Part shown: piece by piece, positions 43,449 through 52,390 of the stretch | Numbering within the stretch: the stretch's first letter is position 1 | Layout: every line of letters starts with the position of its first letter | Assembly (NCBI RefSeq): GCF_000422845.1 | Contig: NZ_KE383935.1 | Coordinates: forward strand, 105,881 to 169,880 | Length of the DNA stretch: 64,000 nt | Direction: 5' to 3' | From: Oceanobacter kriegii DSM 6294 | GTDB taxonomy: Bacteria; Pseudomonadota; Gammaproteobacteria; Pseudomonadales; Oceanobacteraceae | Made by a program: the position numbers and the translations under genes | The notes under the pieces: model-generated | The model's input: the letters and a program-made list of their open reading frames with translations, nothing else | The model's database searches: none | Told to the model about the DNA's origin: nothing

Positions 43449-43560
43449 GGTGTCAGGTGTCAGGTGTCAGGTGTCAGGTGTCAGGTGTCAGGTGTCAGGT
43501 GTCAGGTGTCAGGTGTCAGGTGTCAGGTGTCAGGTGTCAGGTGTCTGGTGTCTGGTGTGA
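43449..43560 (+). repeat. Heptamer tandem repeat (GGTGTCA)n
   Basis: Thirteen exact copies of GGTGTCA run from 43449 to 43539, followed by two GGTGTCT and one GGTGTGA. It is non-coding and lies between mgdA and mgdB. A related short run (CCGACAC, reading GTGTCGG on the other strand) is at 54294-54320. Confidence 0.92.
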
Positions 43561-43605
43561 ATTGCCCTGGCTCCCGACTCTGGTCTCCCGACGCCTGACG
43601 TCCTG

Positions 43606-44862
43606 TCAATGCGACGCCGCGGTGGCACCCATCTCGTTAACCTGACGGAATTCGCTGAAGCGGTCGGCGCCAAACGGTTTGATCAACTCCGGTACTTTGC
43701 CGGTGGCGACCAGTTCGGCCATGGTCTGGCCGCAAATTGGCGTCGACTTGAAGCCCCAGGTGCCCCAACCGGCATCGAGGTAATAGTTCTCGACCGGGCT
43801 CAGGCCCATGATCGGCGAGTAGTCCGAGGTCATGTCGGTGAGGCCGGTCCACTGACGCATCAGCTTGAGGTTGGCCACAAACGGGAACAGCTCGACCGCG
43901 TGGGCCAGCAGTTGCTCTTTCAGTTCCAGGGTCGAACGGCTGTTATAGAGCGGGTAGGGGTCTGAGCCACCACCGAACACCAGTTCGCCACGGCCGGTTT
44001 GCTGCACGTAGCAGTGGAACGCGGGTGAGCTGACCAGTGGGTCGAGGAATGGCTTCACTGGTTGGGTCACCATGGCTTGCAGCGGATAGGTGGTAATTGG
44101 CAAGCGGAAACCGGCTTTTTCGGCCAGCAGGGTGCTGTGGCCCGCCACCGCCTGCACGGCAATGCCACATTCAATGGTGTGTTCGGCGCTGCCTTGTTTG
44201 GCTTTTACCGCCGTCACCTTACCGCCTTCCACTACGATGTCGGTCACTTCGGTGAGCTGGTGCAGTTCCACGCCGCGCTGGGTTGCGCCTTTGGCGTAAC
44301 CCCAGGCCACGGCATCGTGACGAGCGGTCGCACCGTCCTTGTGCCAGAGGCCGGCTAGTACTGGCTGGTGGCCCGGGTTCATGTTCAGGGTTGGCACCAG
44401 TTCGCGGATTTGCTGCGGATCAATCAGCTCGGTGTTGCCGCCAAAGTGGGTGTTCACTTCGGTACGCTGACGGAAAGCCCGAATGGCAGAATCCGTGTGC
44501 GCCAGTGTCAGCTGGCCGCGTTGGGAATACATGATGTTGAAGTCGAACTCGTTCGACAGCTCCTTGAACAACTTCACGGATTCGGAATAGAACTTCACCC
44601 CGTCCGAGGTGAGGTAGTTGGAGCGAATAACTGCGGTGTTACGAGCGGTGTTGCCACCGCCCAGATACCCTTTTTCCAGTACCGCGACATTGGTGATGCC
44701 GTGGTACTTGGCCAGGTAGTATGCGGTGGCCACACCGTGACCGCCGCCGCCAATAATGACCACGTCGTAGCGCTTTTTCAGCGCTGTTGGCGGTGGCAAG
44801 TCGGCGTCTTTCTCGAACGGGTAGTTATTGCTAAGCCCGTATTTCAAGAGTGCAAAAGGCAT
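43606..44862 (-). CDS. mgdA: N-methylglutamate dehydrogenase subunit A / sarcosine oxidase beta-like
   Basis: A 418-residue FAD oxidoreductase of the DAO fold. The dinucleotide motif is VVIIGGGGHGVATAYYLAKYHG at about residue 32. The C-terminal GWGTWGFKSTPICGQTMAEL matches the flavin-contact segment of sarcosine oxidase beta. As in SoxB/MgdA, it oxidises the N-methyl amino acid. AGGAG precedes the ATG by 6 bases. It follows folD by 35 bases and precedes the heptamer-repeat gap and mgdB. Confidence 0.85.
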   Translation of the reverse strand: MPFALLKYGLSNNYPFEKDADLPPPTALKKRYDVVIIGGGGHGVATAYYLAKYHGITNVAVLEKGYLGGGNTARNTAVIRSNYLTSDGVKFYSESVKLFKELSNEFDFNIMYSQRGQLTLAHTDSAIRAFRQRTEVNTHFGGNTELIDPQQIRELVPTLNMNPGHQPVLAGLWHKDGATARHDAVAWGYAKGATQRGVELHQLTEVTDIVVEGGKVTAVKAKQGSAEHTIECGIAVQAVAGHSTLLAEKAGFRLPITTYPLQAMVTQPVKPFLDPLVSSPAFHCYVQQTGRGELVFGGGSDPYPLYNSRSTLELKEQLLAHAVELFPFVANLKLMRQWTGLTDMTSDYSPIMGLSPVENYYLDAGWGTWGFKSTPICGQTMAELVATGKVPELIKPFGADRFSEFRQVNEMGATAASH

Positions 44863-44897
44863 GGCCTTCTCCTAAAGGATGTGTCGTCGAACAGGCG

Positions 44898-45776
44898 TTA
44901 CTTGCGCTGTAAACGACGAGCAGCAATCAGTGTGTTTTTCATCAAGCAAGCAATGGTCATGGGGCCAACACCGCCGGGCACCGGGGTGATGGCATAGGCC
45001 TGTGGTTCTACGTCGGCGTAGTTCACATCGCCCACCAGTTTGCGTTGGGCTTCGCCGTTGCCAGACGGACGCTCGACCACGTTGATACCAACGTCAATCA
45101 CGGTGGCACCGGGCTTGATCCAGCTGGCGTCAATCATTTCGGCACGGCCCACAGCCGCCACCACGATGTCAGCCTGGCGGGCCAGCTCGGCGGCGTTGGG
45201 GGTGCGGGAGTGCACAATGGTGACGGTGCAGTTGGCCCGCAACAGCATGGCGGCCATAGGTTTGCCGACGATGTTGGAACGGCCGACGATGACGGCGTGT
45301 TTGCCGCTCAGCTCGCCATGAATCTGTTCCAGCATGATCATGCAGCCCTGCGGGGTGCAGGGTTCCAGTGATTCTTCGCCAATGTGCAAGGCTCCAACGT
45401 TAACCGGATGGAAACCATCTACATCCTTGGCCGGGTCGATGGCGCGGATGATGCGGTCCTCGTCGAGGTGATCCGGCAAGGGCAGCTGCACCAGAATGCC
45501 GTGCACAGAGGGATCGGCGTTGAGGTCGGCCACCAGCTGATCCAGCGTTTGCTGGTCGGTGTCGGCAGCCAGTCGGTGTTCGATCGAGTTGAGACCGGAC
45601 TCGGTGGCGCGGGCAATCTTGTTGCGCACGTACACCTGGCTGGCCGGGTCTTCGCCGACCAGCACCACAGCCAGTCCGGGCTTCAGACCGAAGTCTTTCT
45701 CGAACAGGGTGGCGGCGGTGGCGACGTTATCCAGTACCTGGGCGGCGACGGTTTTTCCGTCAATTCGAATAGCCAT
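44898..45776 (-). CDS. folD: FolD: methylenetetrahydrofolate dehydrogenase / cyclohydrolase
   Basis: 292 residues. The catalytic lysine region [16 protein letters not shown], the NADP motif [15 protein letters not shown] and the ending [18 protein letters not shown] segment ([17 protein letters not shown]) are those of FolD. It converts methylene-THF to formyl-THF. Its position in the cluster, between purU and mgdA, suits its job of handling the C1 unit released by MgdABCD. AAGGAG precedes the start. Confidence 0.95.
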   Translation of the reverse strand: MAIRIDGKTVAAQVLDNVATAATLFEKDFGLKPGLAVVLVGEDPASQVYVRNKIARATESGLNSIEHRLAADTDQQTLDQLVADLNADPSVHGILVQLPLPDHLDEDRIIRAIDPAKDVDGFHPVNVGALHIGEESLEPCTPQGCMIMLEQIHGELSGKHAVIVGRSNIVGKPMAAMLLRANCTVTIVHSRTPNAAELARQADIVVAAVGRAEMIDASWIKPGATVIDVGINVVERPSGNGEAQRKLVGDVNYADVEPQAYAITPVPGGVGPMTIACLMKNTLIAARRLQRK

Positions 45777-45786
45777 GATGGTCTCC

Positions 45787-46653
45787 TTATTTGAAGACCA
45801 CGGTCTTGTTGCCGTCGATAAACACCCGGTGCTGGGTATGCAGTTTCACTGCGCGAGCCAGTGCCACGGTTTCGGTGTCGCGGCCTGCGGTGGTCAGCTG
45901 TTCCGGGTCCATGGTGTGATCAACGGTCTGTACCGACTGTTCGATGATCGGGCCTTCGTCGAGGTCGGCCGTTACATAGTGAGCGGTGGCTCCAATCAGT
46001 TTCACGCCGCGATCATGGGCCTGGTAGTAAGGGCGAGCGCCTTTGAAGCCTGGCAGGAACGAGTGGTGAATGTTGATGGCGCGACCGGCCAGTTCAACAC
46101 ACAAGCCGTTCGACAAAATCTGCATGTAGCGTGCGAGAACCACCAGCTCGGAGCCGGTTTCCTCGACGATATCCAGCAGCACGCGCTCCTGATCCAGCTT
46201 GTTTTCCTTGGTGATCGGCAGGTGCACAAAGCGAATGCCTTCGCGCTCGGCCATTGGGCGCAGGTCCTGATGGTTGGATACCACCGCGGTGATTTCCATG
46301 TTCAGGTCGCCCTTGTTCTTGCGGTACAGCAAGTCGGCCAGACAGTGATCGGCCTTCGACACCATGATCAGGGTCTTCACTGGCGAACAGGCGTTATGCA
46401 GGCTCCAGCTCATGCTGAATTTGGCGGCGACGTCTTCAAAACCGGCGCGGATATTGTCGATATCGGTAGCCGCTTCAAAGTGAAAGCGGGTACGCATAAA
46501 GAAGTTGCCGCTGTCCTGATCGTCGAACTGCGATTGCTCGCTGATATAAGCGCCCTTGTCAGCCAGAAAGCCGGACACGGCTGCAACAATGCCGCTGCCC
46601 GCCGGGCAGGTGGTTTTGAGTACGTATTCGGTCTTCTCGTTCTGGTGTGGCAT
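45787..46653 (-). CDS. purU: PurU: formyltetrahydrofolate deformylase
   Basis: 288 residues from the ATG at 46653, for which AAGGTG is well spaced; a GTG 9 bases upstream is also possible. It has an N-terminal ACT domain (about 8-85), a formyl-transfer domain with [32 protein letters not shown], and the catalytic His and Asp ([15 protein letters not shown]). It hydrolyses formyl-THF to formate and THF. It is 10 bases from folD and co-transcribed with it. In this cluster it completes the C1 route from methylamine to formate. Confidence 0.94.
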   Translation of the reverse strand: MPHQNEKTEYVLKTTCPAGSGIVAAVSGFLADKGAYISEQSQFDDQDSGNFFMRTRFHFEAATDIDNIRAGFEDVAAKFSMSWSLHNACSPVKTLIMVSKADHCLADLLYRKNKGDLNMEITAVVSNHQDLRPMAEREGIRFVHLPITKENKLDQERVLLDIVEETGSELVVLARYMQILSNGLCVELAGRAINIHHSFLPGFKGARPYYQAHDRGVKLIGATAHYVTADLDEGPIIEQSVQTVDHTMDPEQLTTAGRDTETVALARAVKLHTQHRVFIDGNKTVVFK

Positions 46654-46966
46654 CTTGTTCACCTTGCATTAATCAATTGGAGTAATCCCCGAATGACACC
46701 GCCGATTTGTGGATTGCGGCCGAGCGTCACCCGCAGAGATGGCTCCCTGCTATATCGTGTAAAAAATGTCGGTCTGTACTGCGCTTACTGTGTGCTTCAG
46801 CCGACGTCCTGGCGGATGGCTCCGCTCTTGGGACGCTAGCGGGTTGTTGGTTTACTGCATGGCTTCAGACGACCCGCTTATAGCTTTTATCGGCAGCCGG
46901 TAGCGGCGGCTGCCGGGTTGAATCGGGGATGAGCCGATCCGCTGTTCTGCTTGTTCCGTTTCTCAT

Positions 46967-47200
46967 GCCTTGGCTTGAGAACCAGATTGAAGGCCGTCCA
47001 TTGTCTTCTTTGGGGGTCTTACCCCCAGGCCAGACGGGCAAGCCCCCGCTTTGCGCTTCCGTTTCGCTAATTCCTCTGGCTCTGCGATATCGCGACGGAC
47101 CCGCCTTCACTGGACATCCATGTCCAGAGTCGGCTCTCCGGCATCCATGCCGGTCGGTCCTGCTCAATCTTGTGCCAGAGGGCGAACCTCAAGGCGCGGA
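46967..47200 (+). repeat. Structured dispersed repeat, copy B
   Basis: Same layout as copy A: hairpins GGGGG-TCTTA-CCCCC (47012-47026), CTGGACATCCATGTCCAG (about 47112) and CGGCATCCATGCCGG (about 47140), and a long-range stem CCTCTGGC (47073-47080) with GCCAGAGG (47174-47181). The stem and first-hairpin bases differ from copy A but remain paired, so the structure is conserved. It fills much of the 716-base gap between mgsC and purU. Nothing else is recognised there apart from the repeats listed. Confidence 0.75.
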
Positions 47201-47253
47201 ATGAAAACGCAAAATTGAATCAACATTCCGGCTCCTTGTTTATTCACTGCTGT

Positions 47254-47308
47254 TCGGGAATGAATTCCCTCCTACAACAGCGTTCTGTAGGAGCGATTTC
47301 AATCGCGA
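47254..47308. repeat. REPIN-like inverted pair of REP elements
   Basis: A reverse REP (47254-47276) and a forward REP (47286-47308, TGTAGGAG - CGATTTCAATCG - CGA) lie head to head with a 9-base spacer. This is the arrangement of REPINs, the mobile doublet form of REP elements. Confidence 0.75.
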
Positions 47309-47323
47309 ACCGGTTTGGCGGTT

Positions 47324-47343
47324 GATGGGCACGAGTGCCCATC
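47324..47343. repeat. Palindromic element next to REPIN
   Basis: GATGGGCACGAGTGCCCATC is a perfect hairpin. It resembles the palindrome at 20689-20710. It lies 26 bases after the mgsC stop codon and may act as a terminator. Confidence 0.6.
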
Positions 47344-47369
47344 CTATTTGCCGCGGATAGCCCCTTTTA

Positions 47370-48701
47370 TCAGTAGCCGCCTTGACCCGGAATCCAGCTG
47401 GTCCCTGCCAGCGGCACCCGTGCCATCGCAGCAGCTTCTACGTTCAGGGCCACCAGGTCTTCCGGCTCCAGGTTACGCAGGTCGTTCTTGCCGCAAGCAC
47501 GGGCCAGCGTCTGGGCTTCCATGGTCAATACACGCAGGTAGTTGGCCAGACGGTGACCGGCGGCTACCGGGTCCAGACGCTTCATCAGTTCCGGGTCCTG
47601 GGTAGAGATACCGGCCGGGTCCTTGCCTTCGTGGTAGTCGTCGTAGTAACCGGCGGCAGAGCCAATTTTCTTGAACTCGTCGTCCCACTGCGGGTGGTTA
47701 CAGCCCAGTGCCACCAGAGCCGCGGTACCGATGGCGACGGCGTCAGCACCCAGTGCCATACACTTGGCGACGTCGGCACCGTTACGGATACCGCCGGAGA
47801 CAATCAGCTGAACCTTGCGGTGCATGCCCATTTCCTGCAACGCCTGTACGGCTTGTGGAATGGCAGCCATGGTCGGGATACCAACGTGTTCGATAAACAC
47901 TTCCTGAGTTGCCGCGGTACCGCCTTGCATGCCGTCGACCACAATCACGTCAGCGCCGGCTTTTACTGCCAGTTTGACGTCGTAGTAGGTGCGGGTAGCG
48001 CCCACCTTGATGTAGATCGGCACTTGCCAGTCGGTGATTTCACGCAGTTCCTGAATCTTGATGGCCAGATCGTCCGGGCCGGTCCAGTCCGGGTGACGAC
48101 AGGCGGAACGCTGATCCACGCCCATTGGCAGGGTACGCATCTTGGCAACGCGGTCGGTGATCTTCTGACCCAGCAGCATGCCGCCGCCACCTGGCTTGGC
48201 GCCCTGACCCAATACCACTTCGATGGCGTCGGCCTTACGCAGGTCGTCCGGGTTCATGCCGTAGCGGGATGGCAGGTACTGGTACACCAGTTTGGTGGAT
48301 TGGCCGCGTTCTTCCGGGGTCATACCGCCGTCACCGGTGGTGGTGGAGGTGCCCACTTCAGAGGCACCGCGACCCAGCGCTTCCTTGGCGTTGGCAGACA
48401 GTGCGCCAAAGCTCATACCGGCGATGGTAACGGGCGTTTCAATGACGATTGGCTTCTTGGCGAAGCGGGTACCCAGAGTGACCTGGGTGTTGCACTTCTC
48501 GCGGTAGCCTTCCAGCGGGTAGCGTGACATGGACGCACCGAGGAACAGCAGGTCGTCGAAGTGCGGAACCTTGCGTTTGGCGCCGAAGCCGCGGATGTCG
48601 TAGATGCCGGTTTCGGCAGCGCGACGGATTTCAGCCATGGTGGCGTGGTCGAAAGTGGCCGATTCACGCAGAGCAGTTTGGGCTTTTTCTTTATCAGACA
48701 T
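47370..48701 (-). CDS. mgsC: N-methylglutamate synthase subunit C (FMN-binding glutamate synthase-like)
   Basis: 443 residues, matching the FMN-binding/synthase domain of glutamate synthase (GltB central part, as a stand-alone protein). Visible motifs: SFGALSANAKEALGRGASEVG, TTTGDGGMTPEE, KPGGGGMLLGQK, IYIKVGATRTYYDVKLAVKAGADVIVVDG. It forms N-methylglutamate from the methylamide-derived methylamine and 2-oxoglutarate with MgsA and MgsB. It is 25 bases from mgsB on the same strand. Rhizobial glxD is the nearest alternative name. Confidence 0.85.
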   Translation of the reverse strand: MSDKEKAQTALRESATFDHATMAEIRRAAETGIYDIRGFGAKRKVPHFDDLLFLGASMSRYPLEGYREKCNTQVTLGTRFAKKPIVIETPVTIAGMSFGALSANAKEALGRGASEVGTSTTTGDGGMTPEERGQSTKLVYQYLPSRYGMNPDDLRKADAIEVVLGQGAKPGGGGMLLGQKITDRVAKMRTLPMGVDQRSACRHPDWTGPDDLAIKIQELREITDWQVPIYIKVGATRTYYDVKLAVKAGADVIVVDGMQGGTAATQEVFIEHVGIPTMAAIPQAVQALQEMGMHRKVQLIVSGGIRNGADVAKCMALGADAVAIGTAALVALGCNHPQWDDEFKKIGSAAGYYDDYHEGKDPAGISTQDPELMKRLDPVAAGHRLANYLRVLTMEAQTLARACGKNDLRNLEPEDLVALNVEAAAMARVPLAGTSWIPGQGGY

Positions 48702-48725
48702 TTCAGAATCCTCGAATCAGCGTGA

Positions 48726-49409
48726 TCAGTAAGCAGACGCGTTGTCGACTTTGAAGTTGTACAGGTTGCGAGCGGAGCCATAACGCTTGAAGCTCTTTGG
48801 ATCTTCATCCATGCCAGCGCGGTTGAGCAGGTCGGTCAGGTACTCGATGTGCTCATCGCGCATTTCCTTCTCGATGCAATCCGCACCCAGCGAAGCCACG
48901 CTGCCTTTGACAAAGATTTTGGTTTCGTAGAGGGAATCGCCCAGCGCATCGCCAGCGTCACCACACACTACCAGCGCACCGGCCTGCCCCATGAAGCAGC
49001 TCATGTGGCCCACATTGCCGCCAACCACAATCTCAACGCCTTTCATGGAAATGCCGCATCGGGCACCGGCGTCACCTTCAATCACCAGCAGGCCGCCGTG
49101 GGCCGTTGCTCCAGCAGACTGGGACGCCTGACCTTTCACGCGCACGGTGCCGGACATCATGTTTTCCGCCACGCCCTGACCGGCATTGCCGTGCACCACC
49201 ACGTGGGCTTTCTTGTTCATGCCAGCGCAGTAGTAGCCAGCATGGCCTTCAATATCGACGCTCAGCGAAGCGTCCAGACCACAGGCAATGTTGTGATCGC
49301 CTTTGGCACCGGTAATTTTCCATTCACGCTCGGTGCATTCACCGGCTTGATCGTGCAGGGCCTGGTTGATCTCGCGCAGCGAGGTGTTTGCCAAATCCAG
49401 AGTTTTCAT
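48726..49409 (-). CDS. mgsB: N-methylglutamate synthase subunit B (GXGXG domain)
   Basis: 227 residues. It consists of a GltB C-terminal-like GXGXG beta-helix: GHAGYYCAGMNKKAHVVVHGNAGQGVAEN, then GLLVIEGDAGARCG, IVVGGNVGHMSCFMGQAG and VVCGDAGDALGDS. This right-handed helix acts as a structural scaffold. mgsC follows 24 bases later, and mgsA is 25 bases before. Equivalent to GlxC. Confidence 0.86.
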   Translation of the reverse strand: MKTLDLANTSLREINQALHDQAGECTEREWKITGAKGDHNIACGLDASLSVDIEGHAGYYCAGMNKKAHVVVHGNAGQGVAENMMSGTVRVKGQASQSAGATAHGGLLVIEGDAGARCGISMKGVEIVVGGNVGHMSCFMGQAGALVVCGDAGDALGDSLYETKIFVKGSVASLGADCIEKEMRDEHIEYLTDLLNRAGMDEDPKSFKRYGSARNLYNFKVDNASAY

Positions 49410-49434
49410 CGTGATTTCCTCTCTATCCGCGCGC

Positions 49435-50331
49435 TTAGCTGCGTTCCCAAACGTAGATTTTTGCTGCTTCCGGTTCCCATACCTTGGCGTTTTCGATGCC
49501 TGGCAGGGTGGTCAGCGCTTGATATTCAGATGCCATGGCAACGTAGTCGTCGGTTTCAGCCAGTACTGCTGGCTTACAGGCGATCGGGTCACGTACCACA
49601 GCGAAACCGTTGCGGGTGCCGATGGTGAAGGTGAAGAAGCCGTCCAGCTCTTTCAGCGCGTTTTCCAGCGCTTCAGTCAGGGTGTCGCCCTGCTGCAGAC
49701 GGTGCATCAGGTAACCGGCACCGACTTCCGAGTCGTTTTCGGTTTCGAAGTGAATGCCCTGACGCTTCAGCTCCAGACGCAGACGGTTGTGGTTGGACAG
49801 CGAACCGTTGTGTACCAGACACAGGTCTTCACCGGTCGAGAACGGGTGAGAACCGGCCATGGTCACAGCAGATTCAGTCGCCATACGGGTATGACCAATG
49901 ATGTGGGAGCCTTTCATGCCCTTCAGGTTGAAGGTCTCGGCGATGTGTTCTGGCAGGCCCACTTCTTTCAGAATCTCGATGGAGTGACCTGCACTCAGGA
50001 TCAGTACTTCCGGCGCAGTCTCTTCGATAAAAGCGGTCGCTGTGGCAGCGTCACAACCCAGTTTGAACACCGCGACGGTGGCGTTCTGGAAGAAATCCAC
50101 CGAGGTATCCAGACCGGTTTTCACCGACTCGGCCAATGCCGCCCAGTCATAGTTCATGTCTTCGTGACGCAGGGTCAGCTTGGTGCCGTTTTCTACTTCA
50201 TCGCCGTAAATAGCAAAGCCGGCACTGTCGGGACCACGGTCGGTCATGGCAATCAGCATCGGCTCGAACAAGGCGCCGATCTGGCTCTCAAGAGCCGGAT
50301 TTTTCAGGTAAAGACCAACGATTCCACACAT
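49435..50331 (-). CDS. mgsA: N-methylglutamate synthase subunit A (class II glutamine amidotransferase)
   Basis: 298 residues. The Ntn nucleophile is Cys2 (MCGIVGLY), with GHTRMAT, NGSLSNH and GSD-like FETENDSEVG motifs of GATase II. It channels the amine from the gamma-glutamyl donor into MgsC. It follows gmaS but is separated from it by 390 bases that contain REP elements and a GTCGGACG direct repeat. Equivalent to GlxB. Confidence 0.87.
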   Translation of the reverse strand: MCGIVGLYLKNPALESQIGALFEPMLIAMTDRGPDSAGFAIYGDEVENGTKLTLRHEDMNYDWAALAESVKTGLDTSVDFFQNATVAVFKLGCDAATATAFIEETAPEVLILSAGHSIEILKEVGLPEHIAETFNLKGMKGSHIIGHTRMATESAVTMAGSHPFSTGEDLCLVHNGSLSNHNRLRLELKRQGIHFETENDSEVGAGYLMHRLQQGDTLTEALENALKELDGFFTFTIGTRNGFAVVRDPIACKPAVLAETDDYVAMASEYQALTTLPGIENAKVWEPEAAKIYVWERS

Positions 50332-50536
50332 GGCGTTTTCCTCGTTAATTCGTAAAAAGTCGGGCGTCAGTGGTCGGGAGACTGGCGCCGGGTTATTTCT
50401 TTTGTCGGACGCCGTAAGTCGGACGTCGGACGCATTTTTTGGCTTCGATATGCAGATTCAGGCCGCACGAAGCCGTGCTGTGTTTGCCAAGGCAAAAACA
50501 GCCTGTTTAATGTTTGGTATTGCGTTATCCGTTATT

Positions 50537-50589
50537 TGCAGGAGTGGTTTTAACCGCGATTAAGCATCGGGAATAAATTCCCTCCTACA
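50537..50589. repeat. REPIN-like inverted pair of REP elements
   Basis: A divergent forward REP (50537-50559, TGCAGGAG - TGGTTTTAACC - GCGA) faces a reverse REP (50567-50589, with inner GGGAATAAATTCCC) across a 7-base spacer. It lies in the gmaS-mgsA gap. Confidence 0.65.
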
Positions 50590-50721
50590 ATTCACCGGGA
50601 ACACAGTGTGGTGGTTCTGAACAAGGCGTCCCGCAGCAGAATGTTCAAGACATACCAAGCCGGTAGGCGCCGAACTTCTGCGAGGACACAACGCCGTTCA
50701 GGGCCGCCACACGAAGTTCCC

Positions 50722-52071
50722 TTAAAAGAACTCGGCGTAACGCTTCACTTCCCAATCGCTCACATGACGGCAGTAATCAATCCACTCATCACGCTTCAGC
50801 TTGATGAACTCGTCCATCACCGGCTGGCCGATGGCTTCAGTCAGAATCTTGTCGGCGGCCAGCGCTTCAATCGCTTCGCCGAGGTTCTGCGGCAGAATTT
50901 CCACACCCAGCTCTTCGCGTTGGGCGGTTGGCATGGTGTAGAGGTTTTCGTTAATTGGCGCACCCGCGTCTAACTGGCGTTCAACCCCGTCCATACCGGC
51001 GGCGATGATGGCGGCGTGAACCAGATACGGGTTGCAACCGGAGTCTGGCAGACGGAATTCCAGACGACCGTACGGTACGCGCACCATGGCGGAACGGTTG
51101 TTGTCGCCGTAGCAAATGTAAGCCGGAGCCCAGGTCGCACCGGAAGCGGAGCCACCCACCACCAGACGCTTGTAGGAGTTCACGGTAGGTGCGGCGATGG
51201 CACAGAGTGCCTTGGCGTGATGCAGCAGACCGGCACAGAAGTGGTAAGCCAGTTTCGACAGGCCCATACCGTTGCTGTCGCTGTCGTCGCCAAACAGGTT
51301 GTTGCCGTTTTCATCAGCAATCGACAGGTGGAAGTGCATGCCGTTACCGGTACGGTCAGACATTGGCTTCGGCATGAAAGAGCACACCATGCCCATTTCG
51401 TTGGCAATCTCACCGGCTGCCATACGTACAAAGGTGAAACGGTCGGCAGAGGTCAGCGCGTCGGAGTAGGTGTAGTTGATCTCGAACTGGCCATTAGCGT
51501 CTTCGTGGTCGATCTGGTACACGTCCATGTCTACCGCTTGCAGGCTTTCGACGAATTTTTCCAGGAAAGCGCGGGAGCGGGACAGGCCCTTGTAGTCGTA
51601 GCAAGGCTTGTCGAGCACGTCGGTATCATCAACGGTGGCCAGTGAGCCATCGTCATTGCGTTTGAAAACGTAGAACTCAGGTTCCAGACCGGTGTTCAGG
51701 GTCCAGCCACGATCTTCCAGACGGCCAAGCTGATTTTTCAGTACCACACGGCTGTCGTATTCGTACGGCTTGTCGTTAACGTGGCCATCACAGGCAATGC
51801 GAGCGTAGCCAGGCTGCCATGGCACGATGCTCATGCTGCTGAGGTCGCCACGGGCCAGGAAGTCCGGGCCGTGTGGTTCCATACCCAGACCCCAGACGGC
51901 AAAGCCCGCAAAACCGGCACCGCTTTCCACCACGCTTTTCAGGTGCGCAGCCGGAACCGACTTGGTTTTGGCGACACCGTGAATGTCGACGAACTGAGCC
52001 AGTACGTACTTGATCTCGTTGTCTTCCAGAAACTGTTGCGCTTCGCTCAGTGACATACTCGAACTTGCCAT
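50722..52071 (-). CDS. gmaS: gamma-Glutamylmethylamide synthetase (glutamine synthetase type III-like)
   Basis: 449 residues of the glutamine synthetase fold (GlnT/type III). Motifs: [14 protein letters not shown] (N-terminal), [44 protein letters not shown] and [13 protein letters not shown]. In methylotrophs the same family is GmaS, which joins glutamate and methylamine using ATP. Its cluster with mgsABC and mgdABCD makes GmaS the best reading. AAGGAG sits 6 bases before the ATG, and the divergent XRE-cupin gene is 319 bases away. Confidence 0.85.
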   Translation of the reverse strand: MASSSMSLSEAQQFLEDNEIKYVLAQFVDIHGVAKTKSVPAAHLKSVVESGAGFAGFAVWGLGMEPHGPDFLARGDLSSMSIVPWQPGYARIACDGHVNDKPYEYDSRVVLKNQLGRLEDRGWTLNTGLEPEFYVFKRNDDGSLATVDDTDVLDKPCYDYKGLSRSRAFLEKFVESLQAVDMDVYQIDHEDANGQFEINYTYSDALTSADRFTFVRMAAGEIANEMGMVCSFMPKPMSDRTGNGMHFHLSIADENGNNLFGDDSDSNGMGLSKLAYHFCAGLLHHAKALCAIAAPTVNSYKRLVVGGSASGATWAPAYICYGDNNRSAMVRVPYGRLEFRLPDSGCNPYLVHAAIIAAGMDGVERQLDAGAPINENLYTMPTAQREELGVEILPQNLGEAIEALAADKILTEAIGQPVMDEFIKLKRDEWIDYCRHVSDWEVKRYAEFF

Positions 52072-52115
52072 GTCTTGCTCCTTAAGTGCTGACCAGTGTA
52101 GCTACCGATCAAGTT

Positions 52116-52128
52116 TTCTCAATAGGAA
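52116..52128. promoter_or_regulatory. Operator-like half palindrome (gmaS upstream)
   Basis: TTCTCAATAGGAA shares its TTC ends and AGGAA with the perfect palindrome at 52172. It could be a second, weaker site for the divergent XRE-cupin regulator. Assignment is by symmetry only. Confidence 0.35.
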
Positions 52129-52171
52129 ATTTATTTTCCCTTAAGTGAATGCATAGCCTGTGCCACCTTAT

Positions 52172-52184
52172 TTCCTGTCAGGAA
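52172..52184. promoter_or_regulatory. Palindromic operator candidate between gmaS and the XRE-cupin gene
   Basis: TTCCTGTCAGGAA is a perfect 6-1-6 palindrome in the centre of the divergent region. The motif TTTTCCC(C)TTAAG also occurs twice, at 52134-52145 and 52239-52251. The XRE-cupin protein is the obvious candidate to bind here. Confidence 0.45.
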
Positions 52185-52390
52185 TATTTTTTTCAAATTG
52201 CTCTGCAGCCCTTGGTATACCTATAGTTAGTTAAGAAATTTTCCCCTTAAGAAAATCGATTTCAGTGTCCGGCGGGCCAGAATGGATGGATTTTGCGCCC
52301 CAAAAAAAATCAGAGTGCACGCAAAAGCACCACGACTGAGCACGGTTTTCTGGCAATAGCAGGGGTTGGTGAGGATGAGGAGTAGTAGTG

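Noticed and set aside
43441..43560. CRISPR-like array
   Set aside because: The units are contiguous 7-base repeats without spacers; it is a tandem repeat, not CRISPR.
43207..43645. Repeat-encoded proteins over the heptamer array
   Set aside because: The open frames exist only because the 7-base repeat lacks stop codons; there are no start signals and they overlap mgdA or mgdB.
38786..44862. Classical sarcosine oxidase soxBDAG
   Set aside because: Not excluded, but gmaS and mgsABC in the same cluster and the variant delta subunit fit N-methylglutamate dehydrogenase better; glyA and sdaB genes that often go with soxBDAG are absent.
46680..46860. Possible small gene or RNA before the structured repeat
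   Set aside because: No start with a ribosome-binding site, no domain and no clear hairpin; left as unassigned gap.
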